Positions 38,465-52,426 are shown, counted from the first letter of the stretch. The stretch is 64,000 nucleotides of DNA from Toxotes chatareus (GCA_016801885.1 CM028901.1:16069095-16133094), one strand, 5' to 3'. The notes: generated by a model not told the origin, from the letters alone. Made by a program: numbers and translations.

Positions 38465-41400
38465 ATATTGTCACAGTTTAACAGCTGATGGCAGATTCAG
38501 TCAGTGCTCTGCAGTTTTTGCAAGCTTTGCTTAAAATTTCTTAATTATTAATTCATTAGTCATATATATATATATATTACACACACACACACGACTGCTT
38601 TCAAAGGAAATAAAATATTGTTTGGATCAGTGACTCCTTGTAATACTGATGACTTTTACAGAAATTCTTGTGATCCCATTACCACAATCAAAGAAGTCAA
38701 GTGTTGTTCTGTCATGTGCTGTGAAGCGTGATATGAAGCTGATGTGACAGTGCATGGTAAACATTTGCCCAGGATAAATGGTGAGAATCAGCAATAAAGG
38801 GATGCCATTCTCCTGCAGTGTATAACAGCACACAGCCTTCCTGTCTGGCATTAAATGTCTATATATCTGAGTGGCTTTAGGACAAAAAATGAGCATAGCA
38901 TCACGACAACCTCCAGCAACACGACTGGAGACGGGCCCATGCAAATGAATGCTATCAGAGACAAAGTGTGATAAATGGGCTGTCAATAGAGATAGTGCGG
39001 TGCCACATCACACTGCCCATCACAGCCCAAATGAGCCAAAAGAAATCCCAGAGGCCCTCACAGGCAGCATCACACATCATCTAAGGAGCGCATGACACGC
39101 TGCCGCGCTGCAGCTCTGAGATAAAATGTATGATTTCTGGGTTTTGGCTGTGACTTTTTTGACTCGATTTTTCCATAGGATTTTGCCCTGTACCTTTTGA
39201 GTCATTGAGTCATTTGAGTTTAAATACCCACTTTTAAAAATGCTGCTGACCTCCTCAAAATACACAGCATAGCCAGGGCTCTGGTCTGAAATCGCTTCTC
39301 TAGAGAATAAAGTACAAAGGCCGATGGCAGACTCCTAAATCATCAGTGAATAGTCTGTCATCTTTTCTGAATAGGCTGTGATGGCAGGCAATAACATACC
39401 TACAGTTCAAGTACTGCAATGTGCTATTAATTTTCTTGCCAAATCAATCCCACTTAAGCTTGCATAATGTCCCATTTGCAGCCTCAGTCTGTGGAGATCT
39501 AAGAAAAATGAAAAAGGTACCAGACACGCCTGTTTGGAGTGATGGGCTGATACTTTTGCTGTTCTCTTTGTTTTCCTCATCATGCCGGGTACAGCAACCA
39601 TTCTCTGTGCAGCTCCCTAATGACTGATTATTTCACTTCTCTGATATGATTACTATTTTTGACCATCTCGATAAGATGGGTAGCTGATTGCCCACATTCC
39701 CATGGCTCCGCTGACAAAGAGGTGACCCGCTGTTTGAAGGGATTTTATTTTTAAGTGGGTTTAAGGCCACATTAGTATATGTTGCAGCCCCAAGTGGTCG
39801 CATGAGACACTGGTGTAAATTTAACAAAGCCTGAAAGACTTAATTACTGTACTGGTCACGTGAACACTGGCCATGTGACCACTGAACTGGCTTCAGTTCT
39901 AGCTTTTCTGAATAAAGGAAAATTCTAATTGAAGAATTACAATGTGGGTCTTGCTCTCACCCGTTGCCTCCTGAAGGTAATTTCGCAGGCTGACTGCAGC
40001 CTTGAAGCGATTTCTGCGGGCATGCAAAGTCAAGTATCGGTCTTGATTCGGTGTTGTGACCCGTTGCGTCTGCCTTCACCATGCCTTCAATTCACACTAC
40101 CAGACCCTCTGCACCTGTTCCAATCTCTGAAAACGACACTTTGAGATATCCCCACTGCATCTGCAACTTCACGCTGAGCCAAGTAAATGTTGGGAAGTGC
40201 AGACACAGTAACATTGCTACAACAAAGTCGGACAGGATAGTTATTATTTGAACCACTTCATTCGTAGGTAGTAATGTTGGTAATAACAGTATACTAGGTA
40301 AAATTTGAACCTGGTCTGTAAACAGTAATTGGAGATTCTTCAGACATGGCTATGACCTGAAAGGCGGGGTCATGTGACCAGCTGAGGTAACGAAGGTACT
40401 CTTCATACAAAGTTAATCCAGTAATGCCGTTCCCTGATATGTCCCTGACATATATATAAAACAAAGCAGTCTAGCTTACACCTGTATCAAGTAGTGTTAA
40501 TTTAGTCGACAAAAACTATGACAAAAAATATTTGTTGACGACCTTTTCAAACTAAATGTACTACATTTTTCATCAATGAATAAAAACTAAATAATGTGAA
40601 AGATATATGAACATGTTCTAATGCAAAGTCATATTTAACAACCTGCATGACTCTGCAGAGCCACACACTGAAGCTCCTGATTAACCGTTTCCTCCACTGC
40701 CCGAAAGATGACTTAGCCTCTTTCCCTGCTGCACTACTATAAATGAATAAACACCTTATACACCTGACAGCCTGTTCCCAGAGGAAAGAGAATTATGATC
40801 TAAACATTAACATTAACGTTCAGAAAGCAGCACACCAACATTTGTATAGAGGTAAGATAATGCAACTATCAGGTGAGTGACTCCAGCTTCTGACTGACTC
40901 ACTCCTCTGCAGTGAGACGCACAGGTAGCTGCAGTAATGCAAGGTTTGCAGGAACGACTGTACAACATTAGATTACAGAGAGCCGTTGTGTTCAAACAGT
41001 TAGCTAACTGAATTTCCTGAGGTGAGTCCATCTGTACAACTGCAGTGCACCCAACTGGTGGACATACTGGAGCATATAGCTGCTGAACACTGGGTGAGCA
41101 AGTGAGAGTGGATGCTGGCTTAATAGTTACCTGGTGGCCAGGCCTGAAAACTGCTCACTAACAAAGTTGCCATGTCAACTTTAAGGGCGGTAAGATGTCA
41201 GTGTTCTGTTCCCGGTTCGGTTCTGCGGTTCTGCCAAAAAACACTTACTGCAGGTTTACATTTTGATTCATTACTTCCTAAAAGGGGGCAGATGTGACTA
41301 TGCCCAACCCCAGAATTTTATTTGTTAAACCAACCATGTGGTCGTAGAGAGTGTGACTATTAGACTGGTGTGATTTTTAATGAAAATCTTGCCTAATACA

Positions 41401-44400
41401 GCTTTGAAGTGACACTCTTGTTAATCCACACAGGTTTTGATGGCTATTTCAACCCTAGCGTTCCTGCCTGAGGAAGCTGAACTCTATTTAGGGTCTGACC
41501 CACTAAATTATTTCCCCATCACTTCTTTTATGAGTTTCCTTTCTTTCTGTAGACGCTGAACATTGTCTGAAGCTTTAATTCCGAGCTCTGATCGGCGATG
41601 CAGGGTACTTGTGGCACTTCTTGACCCGTGAAGGGAAATTTATGTAAATCACTTGATGTATTACCTCCCCTCTCACCTTCACAAAGCAGAGCACATTCCT
41701 GCAGCCTAAATGCAGCGGGCAGGAGATTTGTCACACAGCAGATTGGAGCATGTGCAATTTTTTGAACCAAGTGGCTGCATTTCTAAATGAAATTGTTATT
41801 GGTGTGAGCAGTATAGGCTGGTTGATTTCACTGACGATTCACATCTCTGAAGTGTGTGTGTGTGTGTGTGGGGGGGGGGTCAGTTTAAAGAAAGACCTCA
41901 GTGCGTGAGGCATCCACTCACTCTGACTGTTAATCTTTCCCTGCCAACTGAGAGATGTAAGTCAGTACATTAGACTGTTGAGAGGATCCTGCAGAGAAAA
42001 GGAAGTGCTGGTTAACAATGTGAAGAGAGGAGAAGGATAACAGCTGTAACAGTACAGAAGGGAAGTGACCGTGACTTGATAGCCCACTGTAGAAATGTTT
42101 CATTAAAGACATGTAATTGTTCCTTTTAGATTTTCCCATCAGATCCTTGGGCGCAAAATGTCTTGCTGTTTCCCAACAAGTGGCTTTTCACGAGATTAGT
42201 ATCCAGTCGTTTTCTGTCCCCATTCGTCCACTGTGCCGTCATGAAGTATTAAACTGGAGCCAGTTCACTGCACCTCTATTAGAAGAGGTCAGTGCTGCTA
42301 AATGATTCCCTTCCAATTGACTCATTCTCTCTTTTGACATACCCCTTTTCAGTAAAACACAACAGAGCACTTTCCAATTCAAGAAATCTCACTTTCAGCA
42401 GTTGGCTGCCAGTGCGACACGTCTGACTGGTGGCTCATCTTCTGTGTCACTGAGCAGTGTCCGAGGCCAATTGTCACACTTCAGAAAGCTTTGAATTTCA
42501 TTCCAGCGTCTCCTCATGCCACCTCAGTAACCACAGCCAATACTGTGTCTATCTTCCTCCTATTTATGGCTCGCAAGGCACAAGAAGCAAGTGATGGGGA
42601 AATGTAGTGTCTCACACATGTTCACACAGACTGAGACTTTAAAACACGAGTTTGAGAAACTCGACTTTTGTGCACTAACAGCCCGGCACCAAGTCCAACC
42701 ATCAGTCCAACACTTTGGTCCTGACCACACAGCTGACAACAAGCTATCTCAAGCAAGATCTCCTTCAAATGTAAAGTGGCTATTCATGGTTCCCAGAGGA
42801 TGAAAGATATTTTGGTGATATTTGGTCCCCATCTTTAGAGCTAAGCTCTCATTACTGTAGAGCTTCGTGTGAACGAGTTACAATTCCCCTTTTTTCTTCT
42901 GGACGTACTTGCAGCACTTTTGTCAGTTTCTTCCCACAGATTTCTGCTGCTCAGCTTTCCTTTGCTTGACATATTTGTCCATTTATAGTGAAAATGTGCA
43001 AGCCAGGAAAAGACATCACACTTGTCTCCATTGTTTACGCTCAATTTATTGTCCCAAAGCGTTTGATCAATAAGACCAACAAAAAGTGAGACACACCAAA
43101 CGCAAACAATAAATATGAAACTATCCTAAGAAAAAAAAATAAAACATATGTACAGGTTTGTGCAATTATGGGCAAAAAGCAGAGCCCATGGCCATCGTTT
43201 AAGAAATAAGTTGTATCTTTGTTTATATTTGTTATTGTATCTGCGAACTAGGTGAGATTATAAATTATACGCCTTTTGTTTGAGTGAAGTTCTGAGTGTT
43301 GTTAGACTTTAACAGCCATGTAAAAAGATAAGAAATATCTAACAAGAAAGCCAATATTCTGTCACTCAAGAAAAAAAAAAAGCTGTATTGTCTTATATCA
43401 CCTGAAGTGCGTTCACTGATAATTGCTGTCGTCCCCTCCTCTTCTGCAGGAGACTGTTTGCTCGGTTATCTCACGGTCTGATGAGAGTGTGTGTGGCTGA
43501 AAGCTCAGACAATAACTTGGGTGGATACAACGGAGACAGGTGTGTGGGTGCTTTGATTTCTTGTCAAGTAATAATAAAAGTAATAGTATGCGCTTTCTCT
43601 GCTGAATACAACTGGATTTGCTTCTTAAGATTTTCTGTAGGTATTGCTCTTTGGCAAAATAACTGCAGTAGATCCTCCTCTGTTCACAACAGTCATCAGA
43701 AAAGACATCATGAACTATGCAGCTGAGGATCTCACACAAAAGAACGGTGAGGTTGGGTTCTAGTTTGTGGAGCTGGCACCACTGTCATTTATCCAACCTT
43801 GTCCTCTCAAAATTCCTTTCTATACAACTTAACTCCAAAAGCAAATATGTTTGTAGGAGACAAACATATTCGCTGAGTGGATCACATTCAAAGGCAACAG
43901 ATTTTTCAACTGGACATTGTACTGCAAGATCAAACATTTCATTACGTTATCTGTGAACGATTTTCTGATACACTCTATATCAACGTATAAGTGACTTTCC
44001 AAATGTGCAAATGAACACCATGTCTTCGTTACGAAAAAATTAATCTGGCTGCAATTACGTTTCCAACAAAACATTTGCTGTTGCAGTTAAGTTGTGTAAC
44101 TGAACTGTAATTTCTAGAAGAAAGCGTTGCATTTATCAGAAGAAGAGAAGTGAAAAGAGCAATGCATTTATATGCAAGTCATTTTATTACTGTAAATGAC
44201 TGATAACCTCGGTGTGATACAGGAGACTTGTACTCATGCTCCTACGTGTCATATTATTAGACAGAAGACAGGGAGCAAATACTGCAGCAACACGGACTGT
44301 TCACCTGACTTGTAAACTGTGTGTGACACCCACAGGCAAACCCAGAGAAAAGGAAAATCAAATGCATCGATGACATTTGCTGTTACATTTAGTCTTTTCT

Positions 44401-46140
44401 GGCCTCAGTATAACATTATCAAATCCATTCACGTTGAGCCTACGAGTTATAAAGAGTGCTGATGGAAGCACATGAAATACATGTTGATAGGCTCCAGGGA
44501 GTGTTGTTTTTTTTTTTTTATTTAACTCTTCAGAACAACACACGACCCCCTCATCAGAATGAAATGATAAGGGACAGATGAGTGGGTAGGAGCTGGGGGT
44601 GGCATAAAATGATTCACCATGGCCTAATTCACTCCTTGGTCACTCTCAGTCCTAATGTTTCAGAGCAATTTTACACCCTCCGTTGATATGCTGGCAGTCA
44701 GCCTCGGCGTCACTCTCGGGAGTCAAAAAGGCAAAGGCGCCACTGGCTCGTTCTCAGAGCGTACACTGCTGCCCAGTATATCCACAGAGATGTTTCACCG
44801 TCACTGCGGGCTGAGACAAACGTGGCCAGCAGAATCAGTACAACAGATGAGTCTGAAATCATGCCTTGAGGTGAGCTTTCATCTACTAACTCAAACCCAG
44901 TCTTGCCAGATGACTACCGGCTGCTCCAATCGAGAGTCAGTGCTTTGATAAAGCGATGCAGAGCTGAGGGATGTCTGCAGATATGGGTTCTGTCTAATAA
45001 ATATTAAAGGTAAGAGTTCAGCTTGGTTCACTGCCCAGTGGTGATGGCTGGTTCGAAAGCAGGTTTGTTTGGCTTGGATGTCCGCCGGCACATTCCACCT
45101 GGCCAGAAATGAAAAATCCAAGAGAAGTCTATAACAGTAGGCTGCTGAATATTGCACGCTTCTACCTCAACATTCGTTTCCACAGAAACAGGTACAGCAT
45201 TTATCCATCATCTGTGGTTCTCAGTTTATCTATCAGTCTGTGTGATAGGAGCTCAGCTTTTCTCACACTCTCATACCATAACATATCTTAACACAATGAA
45301 ATGAACCAATGAGATGTTTCAGTTAAAAAAAAAAAAAAAAAAAACTTGCTTAACTCCATCATTTCACTGTGACCAAATTGCCAAACACTGTTTGACAGAA
45401 TGAGGCTGGAGAGTTGCCTATAGCACCACTGAGAGATGTCAAAAGGCTGTGTAGAGACAGATTTTCATTTGACAGTCACTGAAGCCAGGCTTCTGTTTTC
45501 CTTGAATTCCTTTCACTGTGTGGCTCGAGCATCGCAGTAGAGAGAAGTTGGTTCACTCTGGCTGGGCAGATCACAGCACAGGAGGAATGCTCAATATCCC
45601 CAATTAGGATAAAAAAATTAGTTAACTGAGAGAGCTGCAGTTCTGTATGGACCCTTAGCTTTACAATTAAGAATAGTTCTCCTGTTGAGTTTTGTGTGCA
45701 GAAGGCCACAAGTCCAATGGAAACCAGTGGAAAGCAATAACGCTTAGCTGTAAAAAGAGGACCCCTGGGGTAAATGGGTGCTGTGCTCCAGAGGAGAAAG
45801 AAAGAAAGCCTTCCACCTGCATTAAATTGTATCCTGGGTGATGAGATTTAATTGGATGGAGGAAAAGACTAATAAAATTCAGTTGTGCATGCACCAAAGA
45901 CATTCTAAAATTCAGACTGATCATCCACAAGCATAGATTATTGGTAAAAGACACATTTAGACACATTACCTGCAAAATGCAGATGCAGTATTTCAATAAT
46001 CTGTATTACCAACAACATGCCTCTAGTCTACATGTAACATCAACACAGAAAAGTGCCCAGGACACCCTGGCACAACACCACCACTGCCCCAAAATCTATG
46101 ATTTCTCAGCAGGGGATCTGCAGCCTGTTGCAGCAGCTTT
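38465..46140. other. Intergenic gene desert segment
   Basis: About 7.7 kb without a supportable gene. Seen: (AT)7/(CA)6 at 38560-38592, a GT/G9 tract at about 41852-41879, A tracts at 43369-43382 and 45325-45344, a T tract at 44508-44519, and a hairpin at 43841-43873. A stretch at about 40490-40620 (GTGTTAATTTAGTCGACAAA...) resembles another common fish repeat. Open frames of 100 to 120 codons (38627-38986, 43413-43739, 45667-45996, all minus) carry no recognisable domain. The stretch 39400-39740 is unique and could be regulatory. Confidence 0.5.
43841..43873. repeat. Inverted repeat, 14-bp arms
   Basis: GCAAATATGTTTGT and ACAAACATATTCGC pair with one mismatch around AGGAG. Short, AT-rich and without flanking features. 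Confidence 0.7.
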
Positions 46141-46146
46141 GTGCAT

Positions 46147-46720
46147 GAGGGGTGATTGATAAATCTGTAAAAGTTTGAAGTAAATAACCTTTCTAGTATT
46201 TCTAGTTTGAGGTGACTGAAAATTGCAACTCAGCTCTGTCTGAGAACATGGACAACATCACCTGTGTGCAGTCATCCACTACCTCAGTTTCAAGGGCTTA
46301 CCACTCAAGGAGGTCCACAAAGACATGGTGCCAAAACTAGGGGAGGGGATGCAAAGGAACTGCTTCAGGTGGATTAACTGGAAAAGGGTCACTCTATTAC
46401 AGCGCCTGCTATGCTGATCTGTTGAGACAGCTATAGGAGAAAATCAAGAAGATTCGGTGGGTGAAGCTGACAAGAGGAGTGCTCTTCCACCAGGACAACG
46501 CTCCAGCCCACAAGTCCAGCGTGTGGATGCCTGTCATCCACATATGTGGATTGGCACTTGTCTAACACCAACTTGATTCACCCGATTTGGCCCCTCAGAC
46601 TACTACCTCGTCCCCAAAATGAAGAGGGAGCTCAGTGGTCTCCCTTTCAAGAATGATGATGATGTCATGACAGCAGAAAAATGGGGAAAATCCCTTTACA
46701 AAATCCTGGAGCCCACAGTG
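46147..46720 (+). mobile_element. Mariner-type transposon relic with internal deletion
   Basis: The left end GGGGTGATTGATAAATCTGT (from 46150) matches the terminus of a fish mariner family. The N-terminal helix-turn-helix part is readable from about 46270 (HYLSFKGLPLKEVHKDMVPK). It is joined abruptly at about 46385-46410 to the catalytic core: YYSACYADLLRQL, then VKLTRGVLFHQDNAPAHKSS, with the mariner HQDNAPAH motif carrying the second catalytic Asp, then SPDLAPSDYYLVPKMKRELS, the third catalytic region (DD34D type). A TAG within the core (about 46433), a stop near 46563 and the missing middle show it is dead. The right terminal repeat is not found; an unrelated dispersed repeat begins about 100 bp later. 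Confidence 0.85.
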
Positions 46721-46824
46721 ATGATATCCTGTGTCTTATGTTGCTCACCCAAGATATTCAATTTGCTCTAATGTAAGACAAGAGATAGCAGTAAATTCTA
46801 ACAGCTGAGGAGCTGAACTGCTCA

Positions 46825-46930
46825 CATTTCTTAGCAATTTATTATTTATTTTATAAACAATCAAAATATTTGCTGATTAATTTTCATTTTGGTCAATAAT
46901 CAATTGATTAACTAGCTGTGGCAGCCTCTA
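46825..46930 (-). repeat. Fish dispersed repeat (ATTAATCAGC / TCAATTGATT type), minus orientation
   Basis: Read on the minus strand it begins AGAGGCTGCCACAGCTAGTT, then AATCAATTGATTATTGACCA, AAATGAAAATTAATCAGCAA. This resembles the GAGCTGCAACTAACGATTAT...ATTAATCTGCCGATTATTTT family and a second copy at 51618-51715. It may have landed in or next to the mariner relic. Confidence 0.55.
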
Positions 46931-46934
46931 TGAA

Positions 46935-47937
46935 CTAAGTCGACTATAACGTAGTTGAATCACACTAAAAAAAAAAGTTCCAGCAGCTGTTTCCTTCTGG
47001 CAGTGTTTAGGGCGCTGTGATCTTACAAATGGGCGTCTTGTTTCATATAAAATGTGTTCCAGGTGTATTATATATGAAGATTTCCACTGGCTGTTTTAAT
47101 TTTATGTAGTCTCGCCCATGTTTCTAACCATTAAAACTGTTAATAAATAATGGCTTACACCTGCTTGAGGAAAGAACTATATTTTGTGGCTAACTATAGC
47201 TACTAAGTTCACACTAGCTTCAGCAGCCTACGAGACCTGGGGTTGTATTCACAAAACATCCAAAGGCCACAGGGGTTTTGAGTAGTTCAGTCTTTGTCTC
47301 CTCTGTCTGTGAGAAGTCCAGACGAAAAGGTGACTAAGACCTATGAACAACTGGCAATCTGCTAATGAGAGACATTGTGCCAGCATCCTGAAAAAAAAAA
47401 AAAAATAATAATGATAATAAACATTTAAAAAGATTTTAATTGCAGACAAGTTACCAAGGAACCAAGCAGCAGACCAACAAAATTAAACAGCTACAACTTT
47501 AACAACTACACTAGAAATAATGATTTGTACAACTTTCCACTACTTGGACACCGGAAAAGTTTATTAAACTTAAATAATCACTAACTGCAGTAAAAAAAAA
47601 AAAAAAAAAATCATCATCATAATTACAGCATTCCTAAATTAAAATACATTTGTGGACGTTTTGCTCATGTGACAATTCTCCCATCACCTGACAGCAGGTA
47701 AAATGTGTTTCCTGACATCTCACCTGAGGAGACAGGTAATTTTACACTCAAGATTACAGCCGTCTACATATGCAGACACTAGTCCACGAAATGCAGGATG
47801 CGCTTTCTTACATGAACAGAATAATAATCTGAAATGAATTTGTTACATGCTGCTGCACTTTAGCTACAGTTATGAATGTAAATAAACATACAGCAACATG
47901 CCAGCAGGATACTACAGTACATGCTGACAGAGCCTTA

Positions 47938-47971
<34 letters not shown>

Positions 47972-48530
47972 GAAGCTGTTTACATTTTCCACAAACTGTG
48001 CAGCTGTTTGTAAGCGTGTAATCATGCTACACACATTGACCACTGTAGGTCAAGAGTGCGTTCTGCTGCATGCACATACAGTCACTTTGCTACCAAAAAA
48101 AAAAATCAGTGCTGGTCCAACCCAAAGAGACAGATCAACACACAAGATGTTTATTATCATTTTGTAGGGGCCTTAATATGAATGGTGAAAATCTGCATAG
48201 CAACCTTGATAACCAATGTTTTAATCACGACACACTAGTCTACATACAAGCTTACGTGAAGAATCAGTGATGAAGTGAAGAATATTTTGGTGCACACTAA
48301 ACCACTTCACCATCATTATGCTGATTTTAGTTGGAGTTTTGATTGAATTGATGAAGGGGAGTGATTGGCTCTGATGTTAGTAAGTGAGAGAGTGAAAGCT
48401 TTAAAGTTACAGTACATAACTGGATGAAATAAACCAGACACTGCTAACATAAAAATATTTTTCCTTGTAATCAGAAATGGTAATATCCTGTAGTATAAAA
48501 GGAACAGCACTACCTTAGATAGTATTTCTA
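46935..48530. other. Intergenic, no gene recognised
   Basis: AT-rich DNA with A tracts at 47391-47405 and 47592-47610, and a (GT)n(AT)n microsatellite at 47938-47971. No gene or classified element was found. Confidence 0.5.
47938..47971. repeat. (GT)n(AT)n compound microsatellite
   Basis: About ten GT units are followed directly by about seven AT units. Confidence 0.95.
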
Positions 48531-48534
48531 TGAT

Positions 48535-48690
48535 TTTGTATTTTCATCTATGGCTCTACGGATGGCAGCGCTGGTCCATCAGTCAGACCATTACTTTTAA
48601 TGTCAGCATGCTAAAACGCTAAACCAAGGTGGCCATGATAGTAAACATTATACCTGACTTAACATCAGCATATTAACACTGTCATAGGGA
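48535..48690 (+). repeat. Fish dispersed repeat, internally deleted copy
   Basis: CTATGGCTCTACGGATGGCA, then GTCCATCAGTCAGACCA, then a jump to GTCAGCATGCTAAAACGCTA, GGTGGCCATGATAGTAAACA and TTATACCTGACTTAACATCA. These are the two ends of a repeat I know from many teleosts (...GGCTCTACGGATG...GCTAACACGCTAAACTAAGATGG...AACATTATACCTGCTAAACA). The central part that speaks of TTTGGTCCAGACTGAAAT is missing, so this copy has an internal deletion. Confidence 0.65.
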
Positions 48691-48694
48691 ACAC

Positions 48695-51610
48695 AGACTT
48701 AGGGTCAGCTCCTATATCCACATCTGCAGTCATGAGCAGGTGAGTGCACGTTCACAAGCCTACAGGTAGCAGACACAGACACAGTACACTTAACTCACAC
48801 TTGATGCGCACTTCTCCTAATACCACTTCAAAGCAGTATTCAGAGCTAAGTGTATCCCACAATTCACCATGGTCTACTGCTTCTCACCAGCATGGTTGCT
48901 GGTAGTAGAGCACCTTTAGGCAGATTTTAGGGTCAATAAAGTCAGCAGACATTAAGAAACTGAAGTTTATGGCATGTTGGCGTGAATACTATTGCTCATG
49001 TCCAAACACACAGTTATGGCAGATCCTCCAAAGTGCTAAGTGCTTCTATATAAAGCAATTTAATTGCTTTACTAATTGTATTCCTCCTCTCAGCTCAACT
49101 GAATGTACAGATGTTGTTTTTTTGGGTTTTTTTAACTGTAAAAATTATTTGTTTCAACAACTCAGCCAACCTGTACTGTGCCATGCACAGCATTTGAGTT
49201 TGCAGGAGAGACAGGATGTCCTTATCAACCCCACGTGTGTTCCAGTGATCTCTCATTAACCTGCCACATGCTGGCCATCTTAACAGATGCTTGACCACTG
49301 TGGCAATTAGCATTAAAATTATTAGTCCCAACTATCATGCTGTAAAGCTGCATAATGAGAAATGTAGGGTCTGGTGTTTTCGGAGCTTGATTAAAAAAAA
49401 AAAAAAAATTCAGGTATATATGTGTCTGCTGCTTCAATTTTTACCTTTCCTTTTTCAGTCTGTCTCTTGAAGACCTCTAACTTTATGGAAGCACAATAAT
49501 AAACCCCTGAAGTGGCCCTTTTAGTTTTCTAAAATTCATTCTATGTAAGGTTTGGATGAATATATAGGTTATGATAATTATGACAGATAAGGGTTTCACT
49601 TTTGTTTACTGTCATAACTGCAATGATTGATTGATTTCCCGCAGGCTGCTCCTTCTCATCAATGCTTTAAAAAAAAAAAAAAAAAGAAAGAAAAAATGAT
49701 CACATGCCTTCATTTCTTGTGAGATCAGACTGACCAGAGATGATTGTATAAATGATAATATCCAACTAAAACTTAAGAATATAAAAATCTTAATTCTGGG
49801 TGTGAATGGGGCTTAGGTTTCTGATCTTTAAATAGGCTTTATGTTGATTAAAGAATATAACAGATACTGCATAAAAAAGCAGAATAATATGGAACAGTGT
49901 TAGTTTGTCCTTCCTGTTTATTTCTCCATTGTGTGACTAAACCGGATCTTTGCTAACAGCCTCCGGCCCCTTCAGGAAGACTGTGACTAGCCAAAACAAA
50001 AACTAATTGGTGTGGCTGAGGGCAAGTCTGTGGTGTATGACTCATTAAGTTTAGTTTTAATTAATGCACTAGTGTAGTGCATGATTACGAGCTCAGGACA
50101 GAGACCCCATGCCCTGGCACATTACTGTGCTTAACAGTCTGACAGCTTGGGTCCTGGAGAATTGGGGTAAGAGCTGGTAAGTGCTTTCTGATGCCACACA
50201 TTCATTTCTGGAGAATAAGTATTGAATCTTTTAAGGTGAGGAGAGGGGAACTTCTACCTCAGGTTATGATAATGGAGTCTGAACCAAACGACAAACCCAA
50301 AAGCCCACTCCACTGCGCCAACAGCTGAGAGTAACCAAATAATGATGGAGTTTATGAAGGATTTTGAGCAGAATCCAGAGGAAAAACCTCAGAGGGAAAT
50401 TTAAAAATACTGGAACATTATTAATCAACCAGCTCCAACATCTATCTTTTATCTTGCTGTGCTGGTTTATGTCCCGGAGCTGTGTGCTTGGTATGCTCTG
50501 CTATCATTAGACTGACAGACACGCATGGTGTCACTCAGCTCACTTGTGCACATCCACGTTTTACTTACTGGTAGCTGCAGTGCGATTGCTGAGGCCCAGC
50601 AACAGGACTTTGATCCCAATAAGAAAAGCAATCTCTACTGGCAATTAGTTTGAAATGACCATGTTGGCATTGATTTTCCTCCCAAATCTACTTTAATTAC
50701 TGAATGTAATGTACATATCTCTTAAAAGATACAGCTGGACTGATCCCCCCCAGAGCTCAGTCAGTGCATCCTGAAGGTACTTTCATTAGTGGTTCTACAT
50801 CGAAACCTCAGCTGGGTAAATTAAAGTGCAGCACTGGAGAAGACTGCCAGGCTCACTGGCTGAACTACATCGCCAATGGCATACCAGGATCATCTTAAGT
50901 TCACCATTCAAGGTGAAGATTCACAAGCCCCCTGATGAGAAAACCCCTTAATCTCCATCTCTCTCTCTCTTACTCTGTTCCTCTGTTCCTCAGCAGGGAG
51001 GAGAAAGACTTTGAACTCCTTACATCAGGTAATGCAGGTTGTGGTTTCTGAATGCAGCCCCGTTTTATTAAAAAGATAAGGATAGCACTACAGATTCCAA
51101 GAAAAGGCCAAACCTGTTGCACCGGATGTCATACTCCTTCATTACAACAAACATGGCCTTGTAAGTTATTTAAGCCTGTCTTCACCATAGAAACTGCAGC
51201 ATGGGTTACTTCTTCAAACACCACACATAATGAAAAGGATAGTTTAGGTAGATGCTGCATAAACTAGACTGCTATGTTTCAAAATCAGAAGCTGAAGCAG
51301 TATAATGTAAAATCTCCTAGGAACAAGGTCTGAGATGGTCAGTGTCAAATGTCAAAGTCTGCCAAAAAAGTTTCCCAGGTGAAACCCAAAGATACTCAGT
51401 TTGTTACTATAGAAGACTAATAAAACCAGCAAATATTCACATCTGGACCCAGAACAGAGGCTGCAGCCTGTGGATTTTTGCATTTTGCTAAAAAAAAATG
51501 ACTTCCTAATTCTATCGGTTGAACAACTGTAATATTCTTAACTACAGTTTCTTTGCCGAAAGTAATTTAAACAACACAAACATTGAACATAATATATGGT
51601 TCTGGATAAT
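48695..51610. other. Intergenic, no gene recognised
   Basis: Noncoding sequence with A tracts at about 49392-49408 and 49667-49685. A plus-strand frame at 48969-49259 (96 codons) has no domain. A short CTCTCT run is near 50957-50970. Nothing further is supportable. Confidence 0.5.
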
Positions 51611-51617
51611 TGTCCAA

Positions 51618-51715
51618 TTAGAGCTGCAACTAACATTACCAATTATTCTGCCAAATTATTTTATCAATTAAAGGATTAATCGGTTGATCTATAAATGAGA
51701 TGGTTCAGTTATGCA
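51618..51715 (+). repeat. Fish dispersed repeat (AGAGCTGCAACTAAC family)
   Basis: TAGAGCTGCAACTAACATTA, then ATTATTCTGCCAAATTATTT, ATCAATTAAAGGATTAATCG, GTTGATCTATAAATGAGAT. This order matches a ubiquitous teleost repeat (GAGCTGCAACTAACGATTAT...CTGCCGATTATTTT...TTAATCGTTTGGTCTATAAA). A second, inverted copy lies at 46825-46930. Confidence 0.65.
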
Positions 51716-51719
51716 GGAT

Positions 51720-52426
51720 CATGAAACAATGATCTCGTCTCAGCAAACTCTGACCAAAGCTCTGGAAGAAATCGAGCCAGCGGACATCAAGTTAAAACAC
51801 TGGCCGCAGCCAATACAACAGTATAGATTTCTCTTTACAAGTATGTGAAGAATAGTGGGAGTTATGAGCGCATGGAGGCAGCAGGTACACAGGCAGTTTA
51901 TCTGATGTGAGCAACACATTTTAGAATGAATTTACTGTTGCTCGTCATGTCTCCGTACAATAGGTGTTTTTATTTCAGAGTAATGGTACTTTGTTCCAAA
52001 TCCACTGTTTGCAAAGTAGCCCTGAATACCTGACGGACCTTTCTTTCAATGTGACAGCTTTCTCCCTTTTCTAAATTGCACAATAGATCAATTATAAATC
52101 TACACAACAGGTTAAATAGCCCCGTTCCACTTGATACAAACAGACAGTGCAGTGTGTAACACTCTGGGTGAGGGTAATAACAGCTCCTGTACAGCCGGGC
52201 TTTTGTTTTTTTCTTCCCTCCTTTTATCTCCATGCTATCCCAAGTCCACAGTTTCAAAGTGAAGCCTACAGCAGCGAGGAGCCATGTGCTTTCATACAGC
52301 TGGCATAAAAGTAAAAGAAACCATTGATCATACTCCCGTGTGTTCACAGAGCCCTGCTATTATTCACTGCCGTTCCCTCAGGTCCATTTCATGGGCACTG
52401 CAATTTCTTTGGAAATTGCGCATGAC

